Shown: positions 25,790 to 36,334, counted from the first letter of the stretch. The stretch is DNA of 64,000 nucleotides from Winogradskyella haliclonae (GCF_014635865.1 NZ_BMDQ01000001.1:310001-374000), one strand, 5' to 3'. The notes: a model not told the origin generated them from the sequence alone. Translations and numbers: made by a program.

Positions 25790-26308
25790 ATGAGTATGAA
25801 ATCATTTTTTCTGAATATTATATTTATTTTTTTTAGCCTCGTTAGTTTTTCTCAAGAGAATCAAAGTTCAAATTTTTGGAGTAATGTTAGATTTGGGGGT
25901 GGAATAGGTTTAAATTTTGGCGATGGCTTTTTTAGCGGAACATTAGCACCCCAAGCCATCTATGATTTTAATCCTTATTTTTCAGCAGGCTTGGGTCTTA
26001 ATGGAAGTTATAGTAGTCAAAGAAACGTCTTTAAATCTACAATTTTGGGTGGTAGTGTAATTGCTTTGACTAACCCTTTTCCAGAAATTCAAGTTTCAGC
26101 TGAGTTAGAACAAGTAAATGTTAATACCGATTTTGATTCTCAATTTTCATCAAATACAAGAGATAACTTTTGGGCAACTGCCTTGTTTTTAGGAGTTGGT
26201 TACCGAACAGGAAATGTCACTTTTGGTGTTAGATACGATGTGCTTTATGATGAAGATGAAAGTATATATGCAGACCCATGGTTACCTTTTGTTAGATTTT
26301 GGTTTTGA
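25790..26308 (+). CDS. small exported beta-barrel-like protein
   Basis: About 172 residues with a signal peptide (ending LVSFSQ). The mature part has repeated glycine-rich strands (VRFGGGIGLNFGDGFFSG, YFSAGLGLNGSYSS, LFLGVGYRTGNVTFGVRY) and ends in an aromatic strand (WLPFVRFWF), as small outer-membrane barrels do. The start may be ATG 25790 or 25796; the TTG at 25775 is less likely because the signal peptide begins naturally at MKSFF. Function unknown. Confidence 0.7.
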   Translation: MSMKSFFLNIIFIFFSLVSFSQENQSSNFWSNVRFGGGIGLNFGDGFFSGTLAPQAIYDFNPYFSAGLGLNGSYSSQRNVFKSTILGGSVIALTNPFPEIQVSAELEQVNVNTDFDSQFSSNTRDNFWATALFLGVGYRTGNVTFGVRYDVLYDEDESIYADPWLPFVRFWF

Positions 26309-26337
26309 CGTCGATATACTCAGTCACCAAAACATTT

Positions 26338-26685
26338 CTAATAATTAGCTTTATACCAAACCTTTTGCCACTCACGTTGCAAAATTAAAAATGTAATGTC
26401 TTCTGAAAGTTTTGCGGTATCGTCGCTCTCTAGATTTCTGACTTTAGCTTCAGAAACATCAACGATATAAAGTAAATTAAGATAGTCCGAAAATTTATTC
26501 TGAATAAGATTATAGATTTCTTCTTGTAAAATCAGCTTTAGGCTTGTTGGCAAAACTTCATCATCAAAGCCCAAATCTATATTTGCATATAGCAAATCTT
26601 TATTAAGTTGAAGGACTAATCTTTTATAAAGTTTTGATCCATTTACCTCTTCGATTAAGTCTTCAAAATTTGTTGGTAATTGCAT
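26338..26685 (-). CDS. conserved hypothetical protein next to polyprenyl synthase
   Basis: 115 residues, soluble, mixed helical, rich in Leu, Asp and Glu (NFEDLIEEVNGSKLYKRLVL, FLILQREWQKVWYKANY). It has no signal peptide and no recognised motif. Its start overlaps the stop of the polyprenyl synthase gene by a base, so it is coupled to it. I do not recognise the family. Confidence 0.7.
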   Translation of the reverse strand: MQLPTNFEDLIEEVNGSKLYKRLVLQLNKDLLYANIDLGFDDEVLPTSLKLILQEEIYNLIQNKFSDYLNLLYIVDVSEAKVRNLESDDTAKLSEDITFLILQREWQKVWYKANY

Positions 26686-27659
26686 TATACTTTTCTTGTC
26701 ATCAGACCTAGTCCAAATTGCTTAAGTACTTGTTTTTTCTCTTCAGAAATATTTAGCATTTTTAACAAAGAAAATGCTTTCTCAGTATAGTGTTCTACAG
26801 CTTCTTTTGTGGCTGTTTTAGCTCCTGTCTCTGTAAATATCTTTTTTACGTCTTCTATTTTTTGTGAAGCATCTTCTGGCTGAGAGGAAAACCAATCTAA
26901 CAATTTAGTTTTATCGCCCTCAGAAGCAAATTCCTTAGCTTTAAGATATAAGTATGTTTTTTTATTTTCGATAATATCTCCTCCAACTTGTTTTCCAAAA
27001 GTTTCAGGATTGCCAAAAGCATCAAGGTAATCGTCTTGCAACTGAAAAGCTATTCCTAAAAAGCGTCCAAAATCATAGATAGCATCTTGATCTTCTTCAG
27101 ATGCTTCTGCTACTATTGCTCCCATTTTCATTGCACCTCCAACTAATACAGCTGTTTTATATTCAATCATTTTTAAGTATTCAGGTATTGAAACGTCATC
27201 GCGGGTTTCAAAATCCACGTCGTATTGCTGTCCTTCACAAACTTCAGTAGCTGTTTTACTAAATAATTTTGCGAGTGCCTGAAAAGTTTCTGGTTTATAA
27301 TTCTCAAATAATTGATAAGCCATAATCAGCATCACATCTCCCGAGAGTATCCCTGTATTAATATCCCATTTTTCATGTACAGTTTCTTTACCTCTTCTTA
27401 GTGGTGCATCATCCATAATATCGTCATGGACCAAAGAAAAATTATGAAAAACTTCAATACTCAAGGCTGCATCAAGAGCTTTGTTATAATCACTCCCAAA
27501 ACAATCACAAGCCATTAATGTTAAGACTGGTCTTAAACGTTTTCCACCAAGATTAAGAATATAGTTTACAGGGTCGTAAAGATTTTTGGGATGACGTTCT
27601 TGAATAAAATTATCTAAATAATCAATAAACGCTTTTTGATAGTCTTCGATATGATTCAT
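26685..27659 (-). CDS. trans-polyprenyl diphosphate synthase (FPP/GGPP type)
   Basis: Condenses isopentenyl diphosphate with allylic diphosphates to give precursors for quinones, carotenoids or membrane lipids. About 324 residues. The first aspartate-rich motif DDIMDD lies in FHNFSLVHDDIMDDAPLRRG and the second in FQLQDDYLDAFG. GGKRLRPVLTLMAC gives the substrate-binding Lys/Arg. The start is ATG 27659 (MNHIEDYQ), because a TAnnTTTG element lies just upstream and would fall inside the longer frame from 27695. Exact chain length is not decidable by eye. Confidence 0.92.
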   Translation of the reverse strand: MNHIEDYQKAFIDYLDNFIQERHPKNLYDPVNYILNLGGKRLRPVLTLMACDCFGSDYNKALDAALSIEVFHNFSLVHDDIMDDAPLRRGKETVHEKWDINTGILSGDVMLIMAYQLFENYKPETFQALAKLFSKTATEVCEGQQYDVDFETRDDVSIPEYLKMIEYKTAVLVGGAMKMGAIVAEASEEDQDAIYDFGRFLGIAFQLQDDYLDAFGNPETFGKQVGGDIIENKKTYLYLKAKEFASEGDKTKLLDWFSSQPEDASQKIEDVKKIFTETGAKTATKEAVEHYTEKAFSLLKMLNISEEKKQVLKQFGLGLMTRKV

Positions 27660-27663
27660 AAAG

Positions 27664-27671
27664 CAAAAATA
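27664..27671 (-). promoter_or_regulatory. TAnnTTTG promoter for the polyprenyl synthase
   Basis: The plus strand reads CAAAAATA, ending 4 bases before the ATG on the minus strand. A -33 TTG (CAA on plus, 27693-27695) lies 21 bases upstream. Confidence 0.7.
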
Positions 27672-27738
27672 CGTTTTCAACGTATTTAACTTCAATAGTA
27701 TGAATGTTAAAAAATCATTAAAACTTTGGAAACTATTT

Positions 27739-27768
27739 TTGTATTTAAAGTTTCCTGATGTATTTTTG
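27739..27768 (+). promoter_or_regulatory. Promoter of the TetR/RND efflux operon
   Basis: -33 TTG at 27739-27741, a 19-base spacer, and -7 TATTTTTG at 27761-27768, 11 bases before ATG 27780. It fits the Bacteroidota consensus fully. It is the likely site of autoregulation by the TetR protein. Confidence 0.75.
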
Positions 27769-27779
27769 TGCTCTCAATT

Positions 27780-28385
27780 ATGAAAGAAAAAATAATATAT
27801 AGAGCTACAGACCTTTTTCTTAACCTAGGTTTTAAGAGTGTTACAATGGACGATATTGCCAATGAAATGGGCATATCTAAAAAAACCATATATGTTCACT
27901 TTAGTAATAAAACCAAGTTGGTAGAAGCCGTTACATTTTATCTTTTTGATACTATTTGCGATGGCATAGACGATATCTGTGATAATGCTCCTAACCCAAT
28001 AGAAGAGCTTTATTCTATAAAAATGTTTGTAATGCAGCATTTAAAAAATGAAAAAGCTTCGCCTCAATATCAACTTAAAAAGTATTATCCTGCTATACAT
28101 GACGCTTTAAAATCTAAGCAATTTGACAAGATGCACGAATCTGTATCTGAAAGTCTAGAAAAAGGAATTGAAACCAAACTATTTAGAGAAAATATAGATG
28201 TGGAGTTTATTTCACGTCTTTATTTTAATGGAATGACAGGTATAAAGGACGAAGTTATTTTCCCTAAAGAAAAGTTTAATATGGAATATTTAATGGAGAA
28301 CTTTTTAGAATACCATCTTAGAGCCATAGTCACAGAAAATGGCTTTAAAATATTAAATCAATTTATCACAAAAAATCAATCATAA
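27780..28385 (+). CDS. TetR/AcrR-family transcriptional regulator
   Basis: About 201 residues. The N-terminal helix-turn-helix is clear (IIYRATDLFLNLGFKSVTMD then MGISKKTIYVHFSNKTKLVE); the C-terminal ligand domain is helical and variable. The start is ATG 27780; a GTG at 27768 is inside the -7 element. It is 6 bases before the tolC gene and heads a four-gene efflux operon, so it most likely represses the operon until an effector binds. Confidence 0.92.
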   Translation: MKEKIIYRATDLFLNLGFKSVTMDDIANEMGISKKTIYVHFSNKTKLVEAVTFYLFDTICDGIDDICDNAPNPIEELYSIKMFVMQHLKNEKASPQYQLKKYYPAIHDALKSKQFDKMHESVSESLEKGIETKLFRENIDVEFISRLYFNGMTGIKDEVIFPKEKFNMEYLMENFLEYHLRAIVTENGFKILNQFITKNQS

Positions 28386-28391
28386 ACCATA

Positions 28392-29735
28392 ATGAAACAC
28401 CAATTATTATTTTGTTTTCTTTTGCTATTTAGCTTTGGTTATGCACAAGACATACCTAGCAGCTTTAGTCTTCAAGAGGCTATTGATTATGCTTTAGAAA
28501 ATAACAGACAATCAAAAAATGCAGCTCGAGATATTGACGCTGCAAAACAGCAAAAATGGGAAACCACTGCAACAGGCTTGCCTCAATTAGATGCAACTGT
28601 AAACTACCAAAACTTTTTAAAGCAACAAGTTTCTGTAATCCCTGCCGAGTTTTTTGGTGGTAATCCTGGTGAATTTGCTGAAGTTATTTTTGGAACTAAG
28701 CAAAATGCTACAGCCACTGCGACTTTAAATCAATTACTATTTGACGGTTCTTACATCGTAGGGCTTCAGTCTGCAAAAGTGTTCTTAGAAATTTCTGAAA
28801 ACGCCAAAGTAAAAACAGATTTAGAAGTGCGAAAAGCTGTAATAAATGCCTATGGTAATGTATTGCTATCTGAAGAAAGTCTAGAAATTCTTGAGAAGAA
28901 CATTAATGTGCTTGAAAAAAATCTTTATGAGACTACAAAAATATATGAGAATGGCTTAGAGGAAGAAGAAAGTGTTGAGCAATTACAAATTACACTATCT
29001 AATCTTAAAAGCAATCTTAATAACACAGAGCGTTTGCGAGGTATCGCTTACCAAATGCTAAATATTACTTTAGGTATAGAATTTAATGCAACCATAAAGC
29101 TAACAGATGATCTAGAAACACTTGCTATTCAAAATATAGCTCTGCAAAATCTAGATACTGAAAATGACGTAGAGTCTACAATTGATTATAAGATAGCGGC
29201 TAATGATACTAAATCTAAAGAGCTTCTTCTTAAACTAGAAAAGAGTAAAGCGTTACCTAGTTTGAGTGCATTTCTTAATGGAGGTTATAACAGCTTTAAC
29301 GACGACTTTGTATTCTTAGACAGTAAGAATCGATGGTTTGGCTTCTCTACAGTTGGTATTAACCTCAACGTTCCTATTTTTAGTTCAGGGAAACGAAGTG
29401 CTGCAACCCAACGCGCAAAAATAAATCTTGAAAAATCTAGAGACGATTTAACAGAGACGCAACAACGTCTTAATTTGCAAATAGAATCTGCAAAAAGCAA
29501 TTACCGTTTTGCAGTTGAAGATTACACAAATAAAAAGCAAAATTTAGCACTAGCTGAACGTATTGAAAAGAAAAATCAAACTAAGTTTTTTGAAGGTATA
29601 TCTTCTAGTTTTGAGCTTAGACAGGCTCAAACTCAGCTTTATACTGCGCAACAAGAATTATTACAAACGATGCTAGATGTTATCAATACTAAAGCAGAAC
29701 TTGAAACCATTACCAATAAAATTTCTGATAATTAA
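28392..29735 (+). CDS. TolC-family outer-membrane efflux protein
   Basis: 447 residues with a signal peptide (1-19, FGYAQ). It has two TolC repeats of long coiled helices (LQEAIDYALENNRQSKNAAR; LNLQIESAKSNYRFAVEDYT) and beta segments that form the outer-membrane pore. It supplies the exit duct for the adaptor and pump encoded next. It lies 6 bases after tetR. Length is typical. Confidence 0.93.
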   Translation: MKHQLLFCFLLLFSFGYAQDIPSSFSLQEAIDYALENNRQSKNAARDIDAAKQQKWETTATGLPQLDATVNYQNFLKQQVSVIPAEFFGGNPGEFAEVIFGTKQNATATATLNQLLFDGSYIVGLQSAKVFLEISENAKVKTDLEVRKAVINAYGNVLLSEESLEILEKNINVLEKNLYETTKIYENGLEEEESVEQLQITLSNLKSNLNNTERLRGIAYQMLNITLGIEFNATIKLTDDLETLAIQNIALQNLDTENDVESTIDYKIAANDTKSKELLLKLEKSKALPSLSAFLNGGYNSFNDDFVFLDSKNRWFGFSTVGINLNVPIFSSGKRSAATQRAKINLEKSRDDLTETQQRLNLQIESAKSNYRFAVEDYTNKKQNLALAERIEKKNQTKFFEGISSSFELRQAQTQLYTAQQELLQTMLDVINTKAELETITNKISDN

Positions 29736-29759
29736 TCAATCATAAAAACACATTTCAAA

Positions 29760-30932
29760 ATGAAAAATTTATATAAACTAATTGCTCTGTCACTAATATT
29801 AGTTGCCTGTGACGGAGATAAATCTCAAACAGTAGAAGACATATTAGCTACTGGAGATGTTAAAGTTATTCAATCAAAAAAAGAAGAACTTGTCGCTCAA
29901 CAACAGGAATTAGCTGGCAAAATAAAGCAACTTGATGATAGCTTAAAAGTACTAAGCCCTGATAGAAATATCCCATTGATCACAACATTTGTTGCTGAAA
30001 GTAAAAACTTTAATCACTTTCTAGAACTTCAAGGTAATGTTGAAACAAAGCAGAATCTCGTTTTAACTCCAGAAATGAATGGAATTCTAAAACAAGTTTT
30101 CGTTAAAGAAGGTGATAAAGTTAGAAAGGGGCAAACTTTAGCTCGTATTGATGATGGAGGTTTATCACAACAAAGAGCCCAGCTTCAAATTCAGGCCGAT
30201 TTGGCCAAAACTACTTTTGAACGACAAAAGCGTCTTTGGGAACAAAAAATTGGTAGTGAAATACAATACCTCAATGCCAAATCTAACTATGAAGCAATGC
30301 AAGAAAGTGTAAATCAAGTTAATCAACAGCTTGCAAAAACTTCTGTAAGAGCGCCATTTTCTGGAGTTATAGATGATATTATTACAGAACAAGGTAGTGT
30401 GGTTGGCGCAGGCCAAACTCAACTCATACGTATTGTGAATTTAGATGACATGTATATTAAAACAGATATCCCTGAAAGCTACATCACAAGTATCAAAAAC
30501 GGTAAAGAGGTTGAAGTTATGTTTCCAATTTTAGGGAAAACAATAAACACAAAAATTAGGCAAACAGGTACGTTTATTAATCCAGCAAATAGAACTTTTA
30601 AGGTTGAAATTGCTGTACCTAATAAAGACCGCTCTATAAAACCTAATTTAACTGCTCGGTTAAAAATTAACGATTACACCAATGAAAATGCCATCTTAAT
30701 TCCTCAAAATATCATTTCGGAAAATGCAAATGGTGAACAGTATGTTTATATCATAAAAGATAAAAACGAAGGTAAAGCTGTAGCAGAACAAGTGATTATT
30801 ACAACAGGAAAAACACAAGGCGATTTTATTGAAGTCCTTTCTGGATTAAAGGCAAACAATGAGATTATAAAAGAAGGTGCACGTAGTGTGAAGAATGAGC
30901 AGACAGTAAAAATTATTTCTAATGACGCATAG
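29760..30932 (+). CDS. RND efflux periplasmic adaptor lipoprotein
   Basis: Membrane-fusion protein that bridges the RND pump to TolC. 390 residues with lipobox LVAC (Cys17), so lipid anchored. A coiled coil flanks the lipoyl/biotinyl halves (GILKQVFVKEGDKVRKGQTL and VRAPFSGVIDDIITEQGSVV), followed by beta-barrel and membrane-proximal domains. It is second in the efflux triad, 24 bases after tolC and 2 bases before the pump gene. Confidence 0.94.
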   Translation: MKNLYKLIALSLILVACDGDKSQTVEDILATGDVKVIQSKKEELVAQQQELAGKIKQLDDSLKVLSPDRNIPLITTFVAESKNFNHFLELQGNVETKQNLVLTPEMNGILKQVFVKEGDKVRKGQTLARIDDGGLSQQRAQLQIQADLAKTTFERQKRLWEQKIGSEIQYLNAKSNYEAMQESVNQVNQQLAKTSVRAPFSGVIDDIITEQGSVVGAGQTQLIRIVNLDDMYIKTDIPESYITSIKNGKEVEVMFPILGKTINTKIRQTGTFINPANRTFKVEIAVPNKDRSIKPNLTARLKINDYTNENAILIPQNIISENANGEQYVYIIKDKNEGKAVAEQVIITTGKTQGDFIEVLSGLKANNEIIKEGARSVKNEQTVKIISNDA

Positions 30933-30934
30933 TT

Positions 30935-33900
30935 ATGAGTAGTAAAAAGAAAACTAAAAAGAAAGTAGACAAGGAATTTGGTCTATCATCCTGGGCAATT
31001 AACAATAAAACCACAATGTATGTGGCTATTGTACTTATTTTATTTCTTGGAGGATCAGCATATTTTTCAATGCCCAGAGAAAACTTTCCAGAAATAAAAG
31101 AAACAAAAATCTACATAAGCTCTTTATTTCCTGGCAATACGGCAGAAGATATTGAGAAACTCATCACTGATCCATTAGAAGATAAGCTAAAGAATGTGAG
31201 TAATCTAGTTGAGATTACCTCAACGTCTCAAGAAGATTACTCTATGGTTATTGTTGAATTCGATGAAGACATAACTGTTGAGTCTGCAAAACAAAAAGTT
31301 AAGGATGAAATAGAAAGTGAAACTTCTAGTGAAGACTGGCCAACATTTAACGGCGCAAAAGTAGAACCTAATGTTTTTGAGTTAAGTATGTCTGAGGAAA
31401 TGCCAATTCTAAATATTAATGTTTCTGGAGATTATACTGTAGAAAAACTAAAAGAATATGGTGAATACTTAGAAGATGAAATTGAAGATTTAGAGGAAAT
31501 CAAAAAAGTAGACATTCGTGGTGCACAAGATAAAGAGGTAGAAGTAGCTGTAGACATCTATAAAATGATGGCTTCAAAGGTAAGCTTTGATGATGTTGCT
31601 AATGCCATTGGTAATGGAAACATGACCATGTCAGCAGGTAATTTTATAACAAGTGGTCAAAGACGTACCATCAGAATCATTGGAGAGATCGATTCACCAG
31701 AACAACTAAAAAACTTTGTTGTAAAATCTGAAGACAATAGTCCTATTTACCTTAAAGACATTGCAGAAATTACCTTTAGACCTAAAGACAAAACTACCTA
31801 TGCTCGTGAGTTTAATACTGAAAGTAATAAGGGTGAAGCTGTAGTCATGCTAGATGTGAAAAAACGCTCTGGTAAAAATATGGTTGCTGCAGCCGAAAAA
31901 GTAGAAAAAATTGTAGCAGATGCTAAGAAAAATGTTTTGCCAGCAGATTTAAAGTTGACCATTACAAATGACCAATCTTCAAAAACTATTGGCCAAGTTG
32001 ATGACTTAGTTAACAATATCATCTTTGGTATTATTCTCGTAGTAACGGTTTTAATGTTCTTTTTAGGTTTCAAAAATGCATTATTTGTAGGGTTCGCAAT
32101 ACCAATGTCAATGTTTATGTCCTTAATGATACTAAATGCCCTGGGGTACACCATGAATACCATGATTCTATTTGGTCTTATTATGGGACTTGGTATGCTT
32201 GTAGACAATGGTATTGTAGTCGTAGAAAATGTTTACCGTTTGATGGATGAAGAAGGATTATCTCGAATCGAGGCAGCAAAAAAAGGAATAGGTGAAATTG
32301 CATTTCCTATTATAATTTCTACTGCGACAACTATCGCTGCATTTATTCCTTTAGGTTTATGGCCTGGCTTGATGGGGCAGTTTATGATTTATTTTCCTAT
32401 AACCTTATCCGTGGTTTTAGGATCATCATTAATAGTTGCTATTTTCTTCAACTCAGTATTAGTCTCTCAATTTATGACTACTGAAGATAAAGATATGCCG
32501 ATTAAACAAATCATTAAAATCTCTGGAATTTTAGTCGGAATAGGTTTACTAATAGCAATTTTTGGAGGTGAATATAGAGCTTTAGGCACATTAATGATTT
32601 TTACAGCCTTTATGTTGTGGATATATCGTTTAGTTTTAAGAAAAGCCGCTAATTATTTTCAAACTAAAATATTAACACGTTTAGAGAATTTTTATGAGCG
32701 TCTTTTGACTAAGTCTCTGAGAGGATGGAAGCCCCAACTTATTGCTTTTGGTAGCTTACTATTATTGTTTATTGCCTTTGGAGGATTTGGAGCTTCAGTA
32801 GCTAGTCAACGTACAAAAATTGAATTCTTCCCTGACAATAAGCCTAACCAAATTATTGTTTATATAGAATATCCTGAAGGCACAGATATTAAAAAGACCA
32901 ATCAAATTACTAAGGATATCGAAAACAGAGTGTATACCATCTTAAATGACTCTGAGTATATTGCAGATGGTGAAAACTTTTTAGTTGAAAGTGCTGTTTC
33001 TCAAGTAGGATCGGGAGCAGGGAACCCTCAAACTGATGGTGGCTCAGATGCAGAATTGCCTCATAAAGGAAAGATTACCGCATCGATGCGTGAATATAAA
33101 TATAGAAAAGGTAAAGACAGTGAGGATTTACGCAAGAAAGTCCAAGAATCACTAGCTGGTATATATCCTGGTGTTTTAATTTCTGTAGAGAAAGATGCTA
33201 ATGGTCCACCTGCAGGTGCTCCTGTTAATATCGAATTAGAAGGCAATGACTATGACCAATTAATTAAAGTTGCCGAAGACATGCGTCGATATATCAATTC
33301 AAAAAATATTGCAGCAATTGACGAACTTAAAATTGATGTAAATAAAGATAAGCCTGGCATGCAAGTCCTCGTTGATAGAGAAAAGGCTGGTGAACTTGGT
33401 GTAAGTACTGGTCAAGTTGGTCAACAACTACGTAATTCTTTGTTTGGTAAAAAAGCTGGCATCTATAAAGAAGATGGTGATGATTTTGATATCTACGTGC
33501 GTTTTAATGAAGATTTAAGATACAACACCAGTGCATTGTTTAATCAAAAAATGATTTTTAGAACTCAGACAGGTCAACTTCGAGAAATCCCTGTTTCTGC
33601 CGTAGCCAAACAGAAAAACAACTCAGGTTTTAGTGCTATTAAACATAAAGACACAAAACGTGTAGTAACTGTTTATTCTGCTTTAGCGCCTGGTTATACA
33701 GATGCTGGTGCTGTGGTAAGTCAAATTCAAGATGAAATGAAGAATTTTGAAAACTTGCCAAGTAATATCAAGGTTGATTATACCGGGCAAATCGAAGAAC
33801 AAAACAAAGAAATGGCATTTTTAATGGGTGCTTTCTTTACTGGGTTGTTCTTGATTTTCTTCATTTTAATCTTCCAATTCAACTCCGTATCTAAACCCGC

Positions 33901-34471
33901 AATTATTATGATTGCAATTTTCTTGAGTTTAATTGGTGTATTTGGAGGGATTGTAATTACTGGTGCTTCATTCGTTATTTTAATGACCATGATGGGTATT
34001 ATTTCATTAGCTGGTATTGTAGTAAATAATGGTGTTGTCCTCTTGGATTATGCGCAACTTTTAATTGATAGAAAGAAAAACGAACTAGATTTAGACGTTT
34101 CAGAATATTTACCAAAAGATGAATTGCTTAAACAAATTATTAAAGCTGGTAAAGCACGTTTAAGACCTGTATTACTTACAGCAATTACAACAATATTAGG
34201 GTTAATTCCATTAGCTATTGGCTTAAATATTAACTTCTTTACCCTATTTAGTGAGTTTGATGCTAATATTTATTTTGGTGGTGATAATGTTATCTTTTGG
34301 GGACCATTAGCATGGACCGTAATCTATGGATTATTTATAGCGACATTCTTAACTTTAATTGTTGTGCCTATTTTGTTTTATCTAGCCATGCGATTAAAAA
34401 TGAGATTAAAATCTAAACCAAGTCCTGTACAAGATTTAGTAAATCCTGAAACTGAAATTGCAGCAGCTTAA
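30935..34471 (+). CDS. RND-family inner-membrane efflux pump
   Basis: 1178 residues, an AcrB/MdtC-like proton-driven exporter with twelve-helix core and two large periplasmic loops. The helix 4 motif GLIMGLGMLVDNGIVVVENV carries the conserved Asp of the proton relay. It is longer than the usual 1,020-1,050 residues. Part of the excess is a hydrophobic insertion at about 528-570 (ISGILVGIGLLIAIFGG, LGTLMIFTAFMLWIYR) that may add a helix pair, and part is a basic N-terminal extension (MSSKKKTKKKVDKEFG). The substrate is unknown. Confidence 0.95.
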   Translation: MSSKKKTKKKVDKEFGLSSWAINNKTTMYVAIVLILFLGGSAYFSMPRENFPEIKETKIYISSLFPGNTAEDIEKLITDPLEDKLKNVSNLVEITSTSQEDYSMVIVEFDEDITVESAKQKVKDEIESETSSEDWPTFNGAKVEPNVFELSMSEEMPILNINVSGDYTVEKLKEYGEYLEDEIEDLEEIKKVDIRGAQDKEVEVAVDIYKMMASKVSFDDVANAIGNGNMTMSAGNFITSGQRRTIRIIGEIDSPEQLKNFVVKSEDNSPIYLKDIAEITFRPKDKTTYAREFNTESNKGEAVVMLDVKKRSGKNMVAAAEKVEKIVADAKKNVLPADLKLTITNDQSSKTIGQVDDLVNNIIFGIILVVTVLMFFLGFKNALFVGFAIPMSMFMSLMILNALGYTMNTMILFGLIMGLGMLVDNGIVVVENVYRLMDEEGLSRIEAAKKGIGEIAFPIIISTATTIAAFIPLGLWPGLMGQFMIYFPITLSVVLGSSLIVAIFFNSVLVSQFMTTEDKDMPIKQIIKISGILVGIGLLIAIFGGEYRALGTLMIFTAFMLWIYRLVLRKAANYFQTKILTRLENFYERLLTKSLRGWKPQLIAFGSLLLLFIAFGGFGASVASQRTKIEFFPDNKPNQIIVYIEYPEGTDIKKTNQITKDIENRVYTILNDSEYIADGENFLVESAVSQVGSGAGNPQTDGGSDAELPHKGKITASMREYKYRKGKDSEDLRKKVQESLAGIYPGVLISVEKDANGPPAGAPVNIELEGNDYDQLIKVAEDMRRYINSKNIAAIDELKIDVNKDKPGMQVLVDREKAGELGVSTGQVGQQLRNSLFGKKAGIYKEDGDDFDIYVRFNEDLRYNTSALFNQKMIFRTQTGQLREIPVSAVAKQKNNSGFSAIKHKDTKRVVTVYSALAPGYTDAGAVVSQIQDEMKNFENLPSNIKVDYTGQIEEQNKEMAFLMGAFFTGLFLIFFILIFQFNSVSKPAIIMIAIFLSLIGVFGGIVITGASFVILMTMMGIISLAGIVVNNGVVLLDYAQLLIDRKKNELDLDVSEYLPKDELLKQIIKAGKARLRPVLLTAITTILGLIPLAIGLNINFFTLFSEFDANIYFGGDNVIFWGPLAWTVIYGLFIATFLTLIVVPILFYLAMRLKMRLKSKPSPVQDLVNPETEIAAA

Positions 34472-34497
34472 GTTGCAATTAAAATAGAATAATAGTG

Positions 34498-34526
34498 AGC
34501 CCTAGCATTTGTTAGGGCTTTTTTAT
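34498..34526 (+). terminator. intrinsic terminator of the efflux operon
   Basis: A 7-bp stem AGCCCTA/TAGGGCT with an 8-base loop is followed by seven or more T. Confidence 0.88.
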
Positions 34527-34555
34527 TTGATAATCTTAGAAATGACTTAAATTTG
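34527..34555 (+). promoter_or_regulatory. aspS promoter
   Basis: -33 TTG at 34527-34529, an 18-base spacer, and -7 TAAATTTG at 34548-34555, 18 bases before the ATG. Confidence 0.7.
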
Positions 34556-34573
34556 CGGTCTTAATATTAGGAT

Positions 34574-36328
34574 ATGTACAGAAGTCATACATGTGGTGAG
34601 CTTAGAGCTTCACATAAAAATATAGAAGTAACCCTGAGTGGTTGGGTTCAAGGTGTTAGAGACAAAGGGTTTATGGTTTACGTAGATTTACGTGACCGTT
34701 ATGGTATTACGCAATTGTATTTTGATGAAGAGCAAACAACTAAAGACATTTTAGAGAATGCTCAAAAATTAGGTCGTGAATTTGTAATTCAAGTGACTGG
34801 AAAAGTACAAGAGCGTGCGTCTAAAAACCCAAATATTCCAACTGGTGATATAGAAGTATTGGTCTCAGAATTAAATATCCTTAATGGTTCTGTAACACCA
34901 CCTTTTACGATTGAAGATCATACTGATGGTGGAGATGACCTACGTATGAAGTATCGTTACTTAGATATTCGTCGTAACCCTGTAAAAGAGAGTCTAATCT
35001 TTAGGCATAAAGTAGCACAAGCTGTTAGGAATTATTTATCTAATGACAATTTTATTGAAGTCGAAACACCATATTTAATAAAGTCAACACCCGAAGGTGC
35101 TCGTGATTTTGTGGTGCCTTCTCGTATGAACGAAGGGCAATTCTATGCATTGCCACAATCTCCTCAGACGTTTAAGCAATTGCTTATGGTAGGCGGCATG
35201 GATAAGTACTTTCAGATTGTAAAGTGTTTTAGAGATGAAGACTTACGTGCTGATAGACAACCTGAGTTTACACAGATAGACTGTGAAATGGCATTTGTAG
35301 AGCAAGAAGATATCTTAAACACGTTCGAAGGTCTAACACGCCATCTCTTAAAAGAAATCAATGGTGTTGAAGTTGATAAATTTCCAAGAATGCTTTATGA
35401 TGATGCCATGCGTTTATACGGGAATGACAAACCTGACATTCGTTTTGGGATGGAATTTGGTGAACTAAACGAAGTTGCACAACACAAAGATTTTAATGTG
35501 TTTAATTCTGCGGAACTAGTTGTTGGTATTGCAGTTCCTGGCGGGAATACTTACACAAGAAAAGACATTGACAAACTTATCGATTGGGTAAAGCGTCCAC
35601 AAGTTGGTGCTTTAGGTATGGTATACTGTCGCTGTAACGATGATGGCACTTATAAATCATCCGTTGATAAATTCTATGACCAGGACGATTTGGCCAAATG
35701 GGCAGAAGTTACTGGTGCAAAAGCTGGTGATCTAATCTGTGTGCTTTCTGGAGATACCAATAAAGTACGTGCACAATTAAGTGCTTTACGTATGGAATTA
35801 GCAGAACGTTTAGGTTTACGCAAGCCTGATGAATTTGCACCACTTTGGGTCATGGATTTCCCACTATTAGAATGGGATGAAGATACTGAACGCTATCATG
35901 CCATGCACCATCCGTTTACATCACCAAAGCCAGGTCAGTTAGAATTATTAGATACTAAGCCTGGTGAAGTAAAAGCTAACGCTTACGATTTAGTTTTAAA
36001 CGGAAACGAAATTGGTGGTGGTTCAATACGTATTCACGATAAGGCTACGCAAGCCATTATGCTGAAACATTTAGGGTTCTCTGACGAAGAAGCCAGAGCC
36101 CAGTTTGGTTTCTTAATGGATGCTTTTGAATATGGCGCGCCTCCTCATGGTGGAATCGCTTTTGGATTAGACAGATTGGTAGCCATTTTAGGTGGTCAAG
36201 AAACCATTAGAGATTTTATTGCTTTCCCTAAGAATAATTCTGGTAGAGATGTCATGATTGATGCACCAGCGCCAATTGACCATGAGCAACTCACAGAGCT
36301 TAGTTTAAAGCTAAACCTAAAATCATAA
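34574..36328 (+). CDS. aspS: aspartyl-tRNA synthetase
   Basis: Class IIb synthetase charging tRNA-Asp. 584 residues, the bacterial long form with a GAD insertion. The N-terminal OB fold (about 15-105) is followed by motif 1 and motif 2 ([20 protein letters not shown]), the inserted domain (about 290-420) and motif 3 ([16 protein letters not shown]). It is flanked by its own promoter and a terminator, so it is a single-gene unit. Confidence 0.97.
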   Translation: MYRSHTCGELRASHKNIEVTLSGWVQGVRDKGFMVYVDLRDRYGITQLYFDEEQTTKDILENAQKLGREFVIQVTGKVQERASKNPNIPTGDIEVLVSELNILNGSVTPPFTIEDHTDGGDDLRMKYRYLDIRRNPVKESLIFRHKVAQAVRNYLSNDNFIEVETPYLIKSTPEGARDFVVPSRMNEGQFYALPQSPQTFKQLLMVGGMDKYFQIVKCFRDEDLRADRQPEFTQIDCEMAFVEQEDILNTFEGLTRHLLKEINGVEVDKFPRMLYDDAMRLYGNDKPDIRFGMEFGELNEVAQHKDFNVFNSAELVVGIAVPGGNTYTRKDIDKLIDWVKRPQVGALGMVYCRCNDDGTYKSSVDKFYDQDDLAKWAEVTGAKAGDLICVLSGDTNKVRAQLSALRMELAERLGLRKPDEFAPLWVMDFPLLEWDEDTERYHAMHHPFTSPKPGQLELLDTKPGEVKANAYDLVLNGNEIGGGSIRIHDKATQAIMLKHLGFSDEEARAQFGFLMDAFEYGAPPHGGIAFGLDRLVAILGGQETIRDFIAFPKNNSGRDVMIDAPAPIDHEQLTELSLKLNLKS

Positions 36329-36334
36329 ATTTAA

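Noticed and set aside
31798..32208. 136-residue minus-strand open frame inside the RND pump
   Set aside because: Shadow over the conserved helix 4 region of the pump.
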